Shown here: in pieces, positions 14,201 through 26,457 of the stretch
Layout of the letters: each line of letters starts with the position of its first letter
Position numbering within the stretch: the first letter of the stretch is position 1
Source: Antedon mediterranea
Taxonomy: Eukaryota; Echinodermata; Crinoidea; Comatulida; Antedonidae
DNA length: 64,000 nucleotides
Assembly (NCBI RefSeq): GCF_964355755.1
Contig: NC_092678.1
Coordinates: 19,750,922-19,814,921 of the forward strand
Direction of reading: 5' to 3'
Program-made: the position numbers and the translations under genes
Notes under the pieces: model-generated
The model's input: the letters and a program-made list of their open reading frames with translations, nothing else
Database searches by the model: none
Told to the model about the DNA's origin: nothing

Positions 14201-15524
14201 CTGAGAGTGCCAACTTGCGATGGGATTTCCAGATTGGTGTAGGCTGAGCAAATGCTATGTTCTGTCCGAAATCAGAAAACCAGTGAACTGTAATGAAAGT
14301 ATACACACGTGTTTAAAATATTGGTATAATTACTCGAATGCTAGAGATCGGTCAATTGTCGAAAATGAAATCGTATGCGTCGTGCTTTGTGCGAATTTGT
14401 TAAAATTAATTGTAAAATGATCTTTTTTGACAAATCATCACCTATAATTCGCAAAAGTGACGAATTAAATGCTAGTTCTATTTTAGTTCTTTTGGCTAGT
14501 TTGGTTGGTCTGTTCCTACAACTCGCATCAACAACGCTCTTTTGTTTTTATTCATTTTGTATTTCCAAGACTAAATATCCTAATGATACTATGTCTACTG
14601 ATCAGTTTAAAGTTTTAAAACAGAATACTGTAATTAAAGGCTGTGTTTCCATAACAAAATCATCTGTTATATTTTTAACCAATCAGACAATTATTTAAAA
14701 AATATGTGCATGTGAAGACATTAACGACAAGGTCATATACATGGCTGCAGCCGCGTGCGCAAATTTGAGTTAGTGTTTACCGACCGACTGACATCATAGT
14801 GAGCTAGAGTCGCGTTGCACGCAACTAAAAAATCAAATGCTCAATCATAACATACCGTAACGATTTGTCCTTCAGGCCAAAGATTAAAAAATATCGCATT
14901 CATCCGATAATTATTTTATTTGAATGAAATAGTTAATTTTTATCTCCAGCGGAATAGGTTAAACCTCTCCTTTCCTCAGGAACTTTGGTTAATTTGTATT
15001 GGTTAATTATCGGTTAATTTCTGGCTGTGAAAATAGAGCCTAAAAGAAACTATTTTTAAATAAACTATAAAAATTATGGTAAAATACACTTGGATGTACA
15101 GTATCGACTTACAGTTATAGGAATAAGGACGTCCACTAAAATCATTAAATCTGGTCAGTAAAGCCTCTTGCGCAAGTTCGAAATTGTTGATGACAACTGT
15201 CCAAAAACTTCCAAACTTTACTGAAAAAATTGGTCCATACTTGAAGGTCGTGTCCTTAAATATGTTCCATGGTGGTACCTCCCCAATTAATGCTATACGA
15301 AAACGATTGCAAAATTAGACATTAAAGAACATAATTATATTGTCTACAAATTCAATTGATCTATTTTAGCCTATAACTTGCTTACTTGGAACATTCCCTA
15401 TGATAGGGTAAGGCGTTGGACCAGGCGGCATTCCAGCTGGACGGCGAATGTTAAAATACATCCACGTAAGCAACAGGACGACCAGCACCACAGCTAGAGA
15501 TACCGTACTTGTACACTCGAACAT
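11285..15524 (-). CDS. Cytochrome P450, CYP2 clan (gene B), 9 exons, 497 aa
   Basis: Complete P450. Exons 1 to 9: 15386-15524, 15113-15292, 14194-14287, 13848-14003, 13056-13264, 12632-12760, 12121-12357, 11788-11886, 11285-11535; the sum is 1494 nt. The start is MFECT at 15524. It has an N-terminal anchor, a PPGPTPYP hinge, the I-helix AGTDTST at about 303, ExxR EIMR at 359-362, and [10 protein letters not shown] with Cys at about 441. Exon 6 is one codon longer than in the paralogs. The gene is mosaic: exons 3-9 resemble gene A (for example the tail [11 protein letters not shown]), while exons 1-2, intron 1 and the upstream DNA are close to gene C. Donor 4 is a less usual AAAAAA/GTAG junction. 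The substrate is unknown. Confidence 0.9.
12898..12992. mobile_element. Short MITE, family with CTCTGTCTACAC ends
   Basis: A 95-bp foldback sequence in intron 5 of gene B. It begins AAGCTCTGTCTACAC and ends GTGTAAACAGAGCTT, an inverted repeat. Related copies or fragments lie at about 34895, 43998, 57558 and 62645. Confidence 0.65.
14729..14832. repeat. Dispersed repeat, copy 1 (GTCGCGTTGCA family)
   Basis: About 104 bp in intron 2 of gene B, carrying CATATACATGGCTGCAG, ACCGACTGAC and AGAGTCGCGTTGCA. It matches 58884-58990 along nearly its whole length. Short GTCGCGT-type ends also occur on the insert at 40591-41359. It has no coding capacity. Confidence 0.6.
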
Positions 15525-16557
15525 CTACAAAAACCCAAACAAATAACAAAAGCATTCACTGTACAAACACTGCATGACAAAATGGACAAATGGTATAACA
15601 CTTGAGTGTCACTAAAACAGAATAGTTTACCTCATCAATACTATGTCTTTTATCATTAAGATTACTCTGTAAAGTATTGATCTATAAGTTTTGTTTGCCA
15701 AATAAAATTTGAGAAGTTATCTTACCTTAAAATGTCAAAGTACTCGCTGTATAAGTCAATGATTCAAAACATTAGAACAGCACCTAATATCGATCCTATG
15801 GCAGTTTAGTGTATGTGGTATATCTGGCAATATTTTTGTTGATGGCATTTATACAAACATATTTCATTGTCACGTGCAGATATAATATCAGTTAATGTTT
15901 GGCTTTCCTGGATCATGCGCATGCGCATAATTATAATTTAACCATAGATGTAATCTCTATATCTTAGTTGTCCAAATAAATGATAGGCCTTACAAATGAG
16001 TCTACTAACCTGAATCATGCGCACGCGCATATAATTGAAAACACAGATGTGCAGTCATATATTGACGTAACACAGTATTGTATATGCGTTTGCATAAGGC
16101 TACACTCCGTTGCAAGTATTTCAAAATACATTTTTTCCTGCTGACAAGAGAAGTAAAACAAATTAAAGAGATTAAATGGCTTTTATCAGAAGGCATCATG
16201 TCACAAAACTCAAACTTGTCTTGCCTTTTATTACTGTATTAACATTATATGTCAATGTTGCTGGTACTGTGATTATGCTTACTCTTTCTTGGTATGTCAA
16301 CTTGAACGGAACTAAACACTTAAATCTATTTATTCTGTTATATAGCATTATTTATACGTGCCTAATTTAAATAAAGGTGGTGACGTGTTAAGACACGCCT
16401 CAATGTTCTTTACAGAGCTTGGGGTAAATGATAGTATAGTCTGTTTAGCTAATTAATGAGCTGGCAGTTTGATTTCTTAGTATGGTTTAGTTTAATTCGT
16501 GCTTTGGGCGACACTGTCCTTTAAAAAAAAGTGTATTGTTGTTTATTTATATTAATG
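15525..16557. other. Intergenic region upstream of P450 gene B
   Basis: Most of 15525-16370 is collinear with 20099-21240, the DNA upstream of gene C, so both belong to one duplicated block. A single TCAGAAGGCATC unit sits at 16185-16200, where the other copy has a 20-unit array. Bases about 16480-16557 match the 3' flank of gene D at 23050-23128. No independent gene is seen. Confidence 0.65.
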
Positions 16558-16655
16558 GATGAGAAAGATCTCAGCTTTAGCCAATGCTTGTCCAACACAC
16601 ACTCTACGACCAGCTGAAAAGGGCAGAAAACTCGGAAGACGTTGTTTTACTGAGA
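16558..16655 (-). pseudogene. Broken P450 exon 9 remnant behind gene C
   Basis: Read on the minus strand this gives the heme-loop part of a P450 last exon ([16 protein letters not shown]). It lacks both the normal splice acceptor end and the C-terminal part. Its left side joins directly to a gene D-like 3' flank, as if about 120 bp of exon had been deleted. Its right side runs into a stretch that matches the 3' flank of gene H near 49020. Its GCTGAAAAGGGCAG wording is closest to gene F exon 9. It is not usable as an exon. Confidence 0.75.
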
Positions 16656-16877
16656 CATTACAATCATTTCATCATAAAACATCACAAACACCTAAATCCT
16701 AACTAAACAAACTATAAAATCGTAAATCTATACCTTAATTTTACACTGGTCTAATGTTAGAACATCTATAGGTTTATTTGTGGTTGGAAAAGATAAATAT
16801 AGTGAGAACTCTCTCTTCTTCTTCCTCTTCAAAAACCCTCTCGGGGACATCAAGCGAATATCTAAGCCTACTGATTA

Positions 16878-19800
16878 CTAATAGCGGGATGTTGCAACTG
16901 CTTTGTAGGGCTTAGTAAAGTTAAGACCCTGTGGTTTCCCACTAACTGCGAAAATATCCGTCACTCCAGGTGGCTTCTCGAATTTATAATTCTGAATTAA
17001 CCACGACAGTACGAGGAAGATCTGAGCCTTAGCTAATGCTTCTCCAACACACACTCTACGACCGGTGGAAAACGGAAGAAAACTTGGGAGACGCTGTTTT
17101 ACAGTGCATGTCGAATCCAAGAACCGCTCTGAGAAAAAAAAATAAGGCCTAGATAGCGTATTGATATAAAAGGAATGAACGTTTAGTAGAAGAATATACA
17201 AATATTTTCTGACAGCTGCTTAAATATCAAACATTGCCATGCATATACATTAATTCTGTTCACCATTCAGAATTGGATAACCAATTCACGAGTTTACTGT
17301 GTTGAATTGAAATATTGATTATTTGTATAACTGTACAGTTGAACTGAACGATATTAACAATGCCACGTGGTATGACATTGAATGACAATGATGAGACATG
17401 ATTGATAGTCTAATTGTCAATTTTCACCCTCTCATAAATAATTAGCATTTTTACCTGGTTTGAACTTTTCCGGCGAATCCCAGTATTTTGAATCATTGTG
17501 AAGTGCCCAAATATTTATGAAGACCCTAGTGTTTTCTGGCACCATGTAATTACCTTAAGAAAATATGGCACATATTGAAAGCGTTCAATTATTTTTAAAC
17601 TTAACCATCAAACTATCTATACTCTTAATTGATGATTTCAATATCAAAATTCAAGGACGTGATTGCTTACCAATTGTGGAGTCTTTAATAGCACAGTGAG
17701 GCAAGCCTAATGGGACAACTGTCCCGAATCTCATAGTCTCCATGATCACAGCCTCCGTATACGGCAACTTCCCACGATCACTTAGTTGTGGTGGCCTGTC
17801 TCCAATGACATCATCAAGTTCTTTCTTAATTTTCTCCTGAACATTCGGGTAGTCGATCATGCATGCAAAAGCCCAAAGTAACGATGTTGTTGATGTGTCT
17901 GTACCAGCTACAAGATTTGTAATCAAAATACAATAATTAACTTTAGTATACACACAACATTTATTTCACCATCAATGTAGACAAAGTCGAAAAGAAATAC
18001 TATAATTTCCACACAAACTTATGTGATGGCACTAGTAACAATCCGTTATGCGTGATTAAATACGAATGCAAAAACAGGCATAAATAGGAAGAAAGGATTC
18101 ATTACGAGTACGGGTTATAAACAAGTGTAAAATTGCATGTTGCATATATTTTGTGGTGATGGCCGTTGTCATTACCTACGTAGGCTACCAACCAATGAAT
18201 CTACATCCATAAATGAAACAAAAAAAAAACAATTTTAAAACATACCAATAAATATATCAGATACAATCTGTTTGATATGCACGTCGGTTAATTTACTGGC
18301 AGAACTATCTGTCTCCAGTTCATCTTTCTGAGTTTTTAATAGAAGCTCAATCAAGTCATTTGTAGGTTCATCTAGAAATGAATAACGAATTATCAATTTA
18401 ACCTATTATCATTGGTCTGAGTTAGTAATGGTATCTGAAGATACGCATGTGTGTGTTGCCTACTTTTAGTTTTATAATCGACGATCGTGTTCATCAAGAT
18501 AAAGATAATTATATTTGATACCTGGAGAGTATGTTTTCAAATGTTGATTCACTTCTGCCAAGATCATAGATAGGAATTCTTTTGTCGCTTTTTGGAATCT
18601 GTTCACTTGTTTACTTGGTAAAAATCGAGCAGCTGGAATAAAGTCAGCTAGGGTGCCGTTGCCAATTGAACAATTTATTTCTTCGGATAACTTAATAAAC
18701 CGAAGAAGCTGAGGGTCCTTAAAGTTGTAACTAACAGAAAATGTAAATATATAGGAAGAATTAAGAAATCATATGTTATTTCCTATATTAAATTTGATTA
18801 ATTAATAGTCATAATATAGCCTATTTGCATAATGTTTTAACTTTGTCTTAACTTACTCATGTCCGAAGCACATAGAAGCAATGATGTTGTAGACTGCCAA
18901 TGTGATCACTTCCTTTGGATCAAATGGTGTCCCAGCTTTGTCAGCAAAGACATCTCTAACTTTCGGTATTACCTCTTCTACCAAAGTCTCCAAATCTCCT
19001 GTTGCATATTTTCTGTAAGTAGGATTGTGTAAACAAAAGAGCAGGTATAATCGTGAGACGCCCGGATTAGGAGAGGTAGATTGTTATGCAAGCTAGAATG
19101 TTGATTGTTGAGAAAATGGACTATAACGAACGACAACCACCAATAATATGGTATTTGATCCCGCTCACAAATGTTGCACAAATCCGTATGGTATTATACG
19201 CCATTTTGATAATGTTTGTTTCTGATTATTGTTTTACATACACATGACTAACCTAATAGCTGAATGCGCTAACTTTCGGTGGAATTTCCAGGTTGGTGTA
19301 GGCTGAGCAAAAGCAATGTCCTTTCCATTATCAGTGAACCATTCGACTATAATAAAAACATTTTAATAGTAACGAATTACCAGACTGTATAAAGATTACT
19401 CCAATATTATAGGAATATTTGCAGGTAACCCAACATGTGTTTCACATGTATCTTCAAGTAACTAATGTCATAACCTGTACACATTTACATAAAGTAAAGG
19501 TGGTAGTCAGACTTGCATCAACATGCATTTCAGTCATTAGCAACTCTAACTATTGTTTTACAACTTTAACAATGCTCTATTTGTTTGTAAGAAGACCTGC
19601 TTAAATTATTTTTTTGTTCTGTCATATCTGAAGCCGAAATTATTAAATCATGAAATTAGAAATTTTGACCTAAAGACCACTTACAATTATACGAATAAGG
19701 ACGTCCACTAAAATCATTAAATTTGGTCAGTAAAGCCTCTTGCGTAAATTCGTGGTTGTTGATGACAACTGTCCAAAAACTTCCAAACTTTACTGAAAAA

Positions 19801-20098
19801 ATTGGTCCATATTTGAAGGCCATATCCCTAAATATGTTCCATGGTGGTACCTCTCCTATTAATGCTATAAGAAAACGATTGCAAAATTAGACATTATTTA
19901 AGAATATAATTATATGGTCTACAAATTCAATCGAACTATTTTAGCCTGTACTTGCTTACTTGGAACATTTCCTATGATAGGGTAAGGCGTTGGACCAGGC
20001 GGCATTCCAGATGGACGGCGAATGTTAAAATACATCCACGTAAGCAACAGGACGACCAGCACCACAGCTAGAGACACCGTACTTGTACACTCGAACAT
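16878..20098 (-). CDS. Cytochrome P450, CYP2 clan (gene C), 9 exons, 496 aa
   Basis: Complete P450. Exons 1 to 9: 19960-20098, 19685-19864, 19253-19346, 18857-19012, 18522-18730, 18246-18371, 17671-17907, 17455-17553, 16878-17128; the sum is 1491 nt. The start is MFECT at 20098. Motifs are the I-helix AGTDTST at about 302, ExxR ETMR at 358-361, PERF across exons 8/9, and [10 protein letters not shown] with Cys at about 440. It is the most compact gene apart from D and E. The gene is mosaic: exons 1-2 are B-like, exons 4-8 and the first part of exon 9 are D-like, and the C-terminus (DIFAVSGKPQGLNF) with the 3' flank is H-like. Substrate unknown. Confidence 0.9.
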
Positions 20099-23000
20099 CT
20101 ACAAAAACCCAAACAAATAACAAAAACATCCACTGTACAAACACTACATGATAAAATGGACAAATGGTATAAAACTTGAGTGTTACTAAAACAGACAACT
20201 TCACCTCATCAATACTATGGCTTTTATCATTAAGATTACTCAGTAAAGTATTGTGATCTATAAGATTTGTAAAAAGTTATCTTACCTTATAATGTCAAAG
20301 TGCTCGCTGTGTAGTCAATGATTCAAAACATTAGAACAGCACCTAATATCGATCCTTTGGCAGTTTAGTGTATATGGTAAATCTGGCAATATTCTTGTTG
20401 ATTGATGGCCTTTGTACAAACATAGTTCATTGTCATGTGCAGATATAATATTCGTTATCAGTTAATGTTTGGCTTCCCTGGATCATGAGCATGCGCACAT
20501 AATTTAAACATAGATGTGCAGTCATATAGTGTAAGCTCTATATCTTAGTTGTCCAAATAAATAAGTGTGATAGGCCTTACAAAGCAGGTCTACTAACCTG
20601 AATCATGCGCACGCAACGCAACATAGATGAGCAGTCATATTGACGTAATACAGACATACTGTAAGGCTACATTGTTGCAAGTGAGGTATTTTAAAATACA
20701 TTTTTTCCTGCTGACAAGGGAAGTAAATCAAATTAAAGAAATTAAATGGCTTTTGTCAGAAGGCATCTTGTCAGAAGGCATCATGTCAGAAGGCATCATG
20801 TCAGAAGGCATCATGTCAGAAGGCATCATGTCAGAAGGCATCATGTCAGAAGGCATCATGTCAGAAGGCATCATGTCAGAAGGCATCATGTCAGAAGGCA
20901 TCTTCTCAGAAGGCATCATGTCAGAAGGCATCTTGTCAGAAGGCATCATGTCAGAAGGCATCTTGTCAGAAGGCATCTTGTCAGAAGGCATCATGTCAGA
21001 AGGCATCATGTCAGAAGGCATCATGTCAGAAGGCATCTTGTCAGAAGGCATCATGTCACAAAACTCAAACTTGTTTTGCCTTTTATTACTGTGGTGACAT
21101 TTATATGTTAATGTTGCTGGTACTGTAATTATGCTTACTCTTCCCTTGTCTGTCAACATCAACGGTAAACACTTAAACCCATTTATTCTGTTACAGAGCA
21201 TTATACTGCTACGTGCCTAATTTAAATAAATGTGGTGACGTGTATGACATGATTCAATGGTCTTCGTGACAGAGCATATAGCTCGACGGTGCTGTAGCTT
21301 GGGCCGGGGAAAAGGTAGTATACTCCGTTGAGCTAATGAATGATTTGGCCAAAGAGCTTTACAGTTTGATTTATTAGTCACGGACCCAGGGGTGTTGCCC
21401 TAGTTGCCCGGGCAACACCCAATTAATTTCATACTAAATGTTGATTCTGCCACTAAATTAAAATTGAGTCCCATTTTATTGTATATAATATCCATCCGGA
21501 CCCGGAACTTGATAGGCTTCGTCAAAAGTAGTTGCAGGGCATGTTATGGTAAAAGAAGTAATTTGCCAGCGCCAACCCTTCACAAAATTTTCTTTGTAAC
21601 AAAACTTATTTTAAATGGAACGCTACAAAAATACTAATCCTCCGCTTTACCACTGCATAAATACCTAATAACCAGACCAGAACGTATCTTTTTTACGTTT
21701 TACTATCAATCCATTTTCATATATCACGCAATCTATTTTTCATGAATATAGTATTTTGATTAAATAGTGAGGGATTAGTTACAGTGTTGACTTTGAATAT
21801 ACCATTGTAAACCAAAATGAACTTGAATTGATCAAACAAAATTATTCAATCAGAGAAACGCTCTACTGCACATGAGAAATGTTGGTCGATAAACTTCTGA
21901 CGACGACTAAAACAACGACAATCAGCTAAATGTATTCGTGATTTGATGTCATCTCTGCTTGCTACATTATTATGACACTACCGGACTTTCCCCTCCTCTC
22001 GCAATGAACGGCAGTAGGCCTACAGATCTTCCCTTTGTAGGCTCGTGTATGTAGCCTACTACGTCATTCACAAATTACCCACGCATAGCAGTTTTACTAG
22101 CATCATCACAGATTACCTCTCATGGATCAAGAATTCATAAATAAATTCAAAAATTTATCGACAAACGAAATATAACCTATATTCATTCCTACATTTATTC
22201 CTTTTAAACATTAGGCATATAGCCAAGGCTATTAATCGATTTGTTCATAATTATTGCGTTTGCCGGGGGTTTTCCATAATCTAAGACCAATTTTTAGGCC
22301 AAATCATAATTGTGCGAATGTTTTTGTATTTCCGATTCGTGTAGTACCCCCTATTTATCTTCACTTCCATACGTCCGTAAATATTAGGCCGAATTTCCGT
22401 AGTAATTTACGGACGTTCCGAAATTTGAACCGTGTTATACCGGTAGCAGAGCAAATTTTGCTTCTTTCTGCAAATGTCCTATCATTAATTTCTTTGTTTT
22501 ATTTTGGAGTGTGGTTTAAAACAACACTTTTGTAAAGTTATAGTGGATAAATAAAAATTAATTTTTGGAAATTGTGGTTTAAAAATCTGACTTTATTTAG
22601 CATTTAATTCAAAAAAATACAATTTAACGTTTTGCTCAATATTTATAGCAACAGCTTCATATTTTTTGTACAACTTTTTAAAATTATTAATTGATAATTA
22701 ATTTACATTGATTGAGTACAGTTATTAGAATGTATTACCGTACCAAAAGTACCTTCATCGGGGAATTCCCCGTAACGTTCGCATTGAACTAAAAAAAAAT
22801 GTTATCCTATATTGTTAGTCGCGTATGTTTTATTACCGGCGGAATAATATAGGCTACAATCATTTGTTTGCTAGCGCACTATAGAGTGAGTGACATTTCC
22901 GGCGAACTAGGGGGTGCAATTTATCATGAATTTTACGTGCGATAGTACCATTTGCGGCCATCTAGGGGTATCATTTAACAATTTGCTTGCTCAAATACTC

Positions 23001-23122
23001 AGTCAGTCTTTGGGCAAACCTCTTAAAATAGTTCTGCGCGACCGCCCCTGAGTGTGGTTTATTTTAATTCTTGCTTTGGGCGACAATGTGCTTTAAAAAA
23101 TGGTTATTGTAGTTTATTTATA
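20099..23122. other. Intergenic region between P450 genes C and D
   Basis: The left part (20099-21240) duplicates the upstream DNA of gene B and contains the 15-bp minisatellite. A short palindrome of GGGTGTTGCC and GGCAACACCC lies at about 21389-21418. A second hairpin, with stem ACGTCCGTAAAT, lies at about 22370-22412. Bases 23050-23122 are gene D 3' flank shared with gene C. No supported coding exon is seen. Confidence 0.6.
20755..21056. repeat. 15-bp minisatellite, about 20 units
   Basis: Tandem units of TCAGAAGGCATCATG, with some TTG or TTC variants in the last three bases, are repeated about 20 times without length change. Because 15 is a multiple of three and the unit lacks stops, long repetitive reading frames appear on both strands; I read these as artefacts. 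The paralogous position at 16185-16200 has one unit, so the array arose after that duplication. Confidence 0.9.
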
Positions 23123-26100
23123 TTAATAACGAGAATGTGCAACTGTCTGATATGATTTAATAAAGTTAATCTGCTGAGGTCTTCCAGCAATTGCTACGTC
23201 ACCGGTCACTCCGGGGGCTTTCTCAAATTTATAATTCTGAATTAACCAGGTAAAGATGAGAAAGATCTGAGCCTTAGCTAATGCTTCCCCGACACACCCT
23301 CTACGACCGGTGGAAAACGGCAGAAAACTTGGGAGACGCTGTTTTACAGTGCATGTCGAATCCAAGAATCGCTCTAAGAAAAAAAAAGTAATACAGTATT
23401 AGGCCTTTTTGATAATTTTTTTTAATTAAAGGAATGGAAGTTTATGAGATGAATATACGAAGATTTTATGAAAGCTGCCAAAACAGTAAATATTTTCATT
23501 CACGGTGGCGGATCTTGGATTTTGAATTAGTGTGGGTGGGGATGGCCTGAAAACTAAAAAAGGCAAATTTTAGGTGCTGAAATGAAATGAGTGTTCTATC
23601 TTATGCATTGCGATTTAAAAAATGTAGGCGAAATTGACAAAAATGAGTTGACTGTCTTGAATTAACCTATTGGTTATTTATATATCTTTAAAGTTGAAAA
23701 TGTTGAATGAAAATGATTTATAGCCTAATTGTCTATTTTCTCCTCTCATAGGCTAGATAATTATCATTTTTACCTGGTTTGAACTTTTCCGGCGAATCCC
23801 AGTATTTTGAATCATTGTGAAGTGCCCAAGTATTTATGAAGACCCACGTGTTTTCTGGCACCTTGTAATTGCCTTAAGAAAATATGACACACACATAATT
23901 ATTAATGGCAATCAAACAAACCGATGTCAAATGATTTTTAAACTTAACCATACTATATACTCTTAATTGATGATTTAAATATCAAAATTCAAGGACGTGG
24001 ATGCTTACCAATTGTGCTGTCTTTAATAGCACAGTGGGGCAAGCTTAATGGGACAACTGTCCCGAATCTCATAGTCTCCATGATCACAGCCTCCGTGTAC
24101 GGTAGCTTCCCGCGATCACCTAATTGTGGTGGCCTCTCTCCAATGACGTCACCAAGTTCTTTTTTAATTTTCTCCTGAACATCCGGGTAGTCGATCATGC
24201 ATGCAACAGCCCAAAGTAGTGATGATGTTGATGTGTCTGTACCAGCTACAAGATTTGTAATCAAAATACAATAATTAACTTTAGTATACATACAAACTTT
24301 ATTACACCATCAAAGGGGAAAAAGAATCTTATAATTTCCACATAAACTATGTGATGGCACTAGTAACAATCCGTTATGCGTGATTAAATACTAATGCAAA
24401 ACATGCATAAATAGGAAGAAAGGATTCATTACGAGTACGGGTTGCAGACTGCATGTTGAATATATTATGTGGTGATGGCCGTTGCCACTACATACCTATC
24501 AACCAATGTATCTACATCCATAAATGAAACAAAAAAACAATTCTAAAACATACCAATAAATAGATCAGAAACAATCTGTTTGATATGCACGTCGGTTAAT
24601 TTGCTGGCAGAACTATCTGTCTCTAGTTCATCTTTCTGAGTTTTTAATAGAAGTTCTATCACGTCATTTGCAGGTTCATCTAGAATAAAATTATCAATCT
24701 AACCTGTTATCATTGGTCTGAGTTAGCAATTGTATCTGAAGATACACATGCGTGTGTTCATGGTCTTATAATCGACGACCATTGTGTTCATAAAGATAAC
24801 GATAATTCTTTCAATACCTGTAGAGTATGTTTTCAAATGTTGATTCACTTCTGTCAAGATCATAGCTAGGAATTCTTTTGTCGCGTTTTGAAATATGTTC
24901 ACTTGTTTACTTGGTAAAAATCGAGCAGCTGGAATAAAGTCAGCTAGGGTGCCGTTACCAAACGATCCATTTATTTCTTCGGATAACTTGATAAACCGAA
25001 GAAGATGAGGGTCCTTAAAGTTGTAACTAACAGAAAATGTAAATATAGAAATAAGAATTCAGATGTTATTTCCTATATTAAATTTGATTAAATAATAGTC
25101 ATAATAGCCTATTTGCATAATATTTTAACTTTGTCTTAACTTACTCATGTCCAAAACACATAGAAGCAATGATGTTGTAGACTGCTAGTGTGATCACTTC
25201 CTTTGGATCAAAAGGTGTCCCAGCTTTGTCAGCAAAGACATCTCTAACTTTCGGTATTACCTCTTGTACCAAAGTCTCCAAATCTCCTGTAGCATATTTT
25301 CTGTAAGTAGGAATGTTTAAAAATAATCGTGAGACACCCGGATTAGAAGAGGTAGATTGGTAGGCGAGGTAGAATGATAAGTGTTGAGAAAATGGACTAT
25401 AACAAAAGACAACCACAAATAATGTGATGTTTGATCCTGTTTCACAAATGTTGCACATATGCCATTTGATAATGTTTGTTTCACTAACCTAATAGCCGAA
25501 TGCGCTAACTTGCGATGGAATTTCCAGGTTGGTGTGGGCTGAGCAAAAGCAATGTCCTTTCCATTATCAGTGAACCATTCAACTATAATAAAAGCCTTTT
25601 AACTTTAATAGTACCCAATTATCAGTAGAATATTTGCAGGTAATGCAACATCGCATGTGCTCCACATGTAGGCCTATCGTCTATAACCTACAAACCCTTT
25701 ACACAACCTTACATAATAGGCAACACGTGTGAAACACGTGACATGTGTTATTTTTAAATATTTCTATGATAAAATATTGTAGCCTTTGCAGATAAAACAC
25801 TTAGAATTGTGTACTGTAATTTTAAAGTAAAGGTGGTAGTCAGACTTGCATTAAAAAGCATTTCAGTCATTAGCAACTCTAACTTTAATTGTATGTAAGA
25901 GACCCGCTTATCTGAAGCATAAGTTAATAATTTAGACCTGAAAAGACCACTTACAATTATACGAATAAGGACGTCCACTAAAGTCATTAAATTTGGTCAG
26001 TAAAGCCTCTTGCGTAAGTTCGTGGTTGTTGATGACAACTGTCCAAAAACTTCCAAATTTAACGGAAAAAATTGGTCCATACTTGAAGGTCATATCTCTA

Positions 26101-26457
26101 AATATGTTCCATGGTGGATTTTCTCCTATCAATGCTATAATGAAAAAAAAATATTGCTGCACAATAAGGATATCAAAATTGTAAAAATGACGTAATGAGG
26201 TAATGTAAGGAAAATATACACTTGTGTTGATTTAAAAAAAAAATCTAAAGAGAATCACTCAATTATTATTTCCCAACATCATCCCATCTTCATCCAGCAT
26301 TGATGTTATTATTGCACATGTTAGGCTTACATAAGACATTCCCTATGACAGGGTAAGGCGTTGGGCCAGATGGACGGCGAATGTTGAAATACATCCACGT
26401 TAACAACAAAATGACCAGCGCTAAGGCTAGCGACGTCGTAGTTGTACATTCGAACAT
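23123..26457 (-). CDS. Cytochrome P450, CYP2 clan (gene D), 9 exons, 492 aa
   Basis: Complete P450. Exons 1 to 9: 26331-26457, 25955-26134, 25489-25582, 25145-25300, 24818-25026, 24554-24679, 24009-24245, 23774-23872, 23123-23373; the sum is 1479 nt. The start is MFECT at 26457. Motifs are the I-helix AGTDTST at about 298, ExxR ETMR at 354-357, and FSTGRRGCVG with Cys at about 436. Exon 1 is 12 nt shorter than usual, so the proline-rich hinge is RRPSGPTPYP, four residues fewer than in most paralogs. The exon 1 donor is in a changed context (TTAT/GTAAG). Exons 4-8 and several introns are close to genes C and E. Substrate unknown. Confidence 0.9.

Noticed and set aside
16558-16655. Possible alternative last exon for P450 gene C
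   Set aside because: It lacks a proper splice acceptor and the C-terminal third of the exon, and its edges are recombination junctions; I call it a remnant.
20627-21201. Long repetitive reading frames on both strands (MSEGI-, MPSD- and RRHHV-type repeats)
   Set aside because: They arise only because a 15-bp stop-free unit is tandemly repeated. They are open in several frames at once, and the paralogous locus has a single unit and no matching gene.
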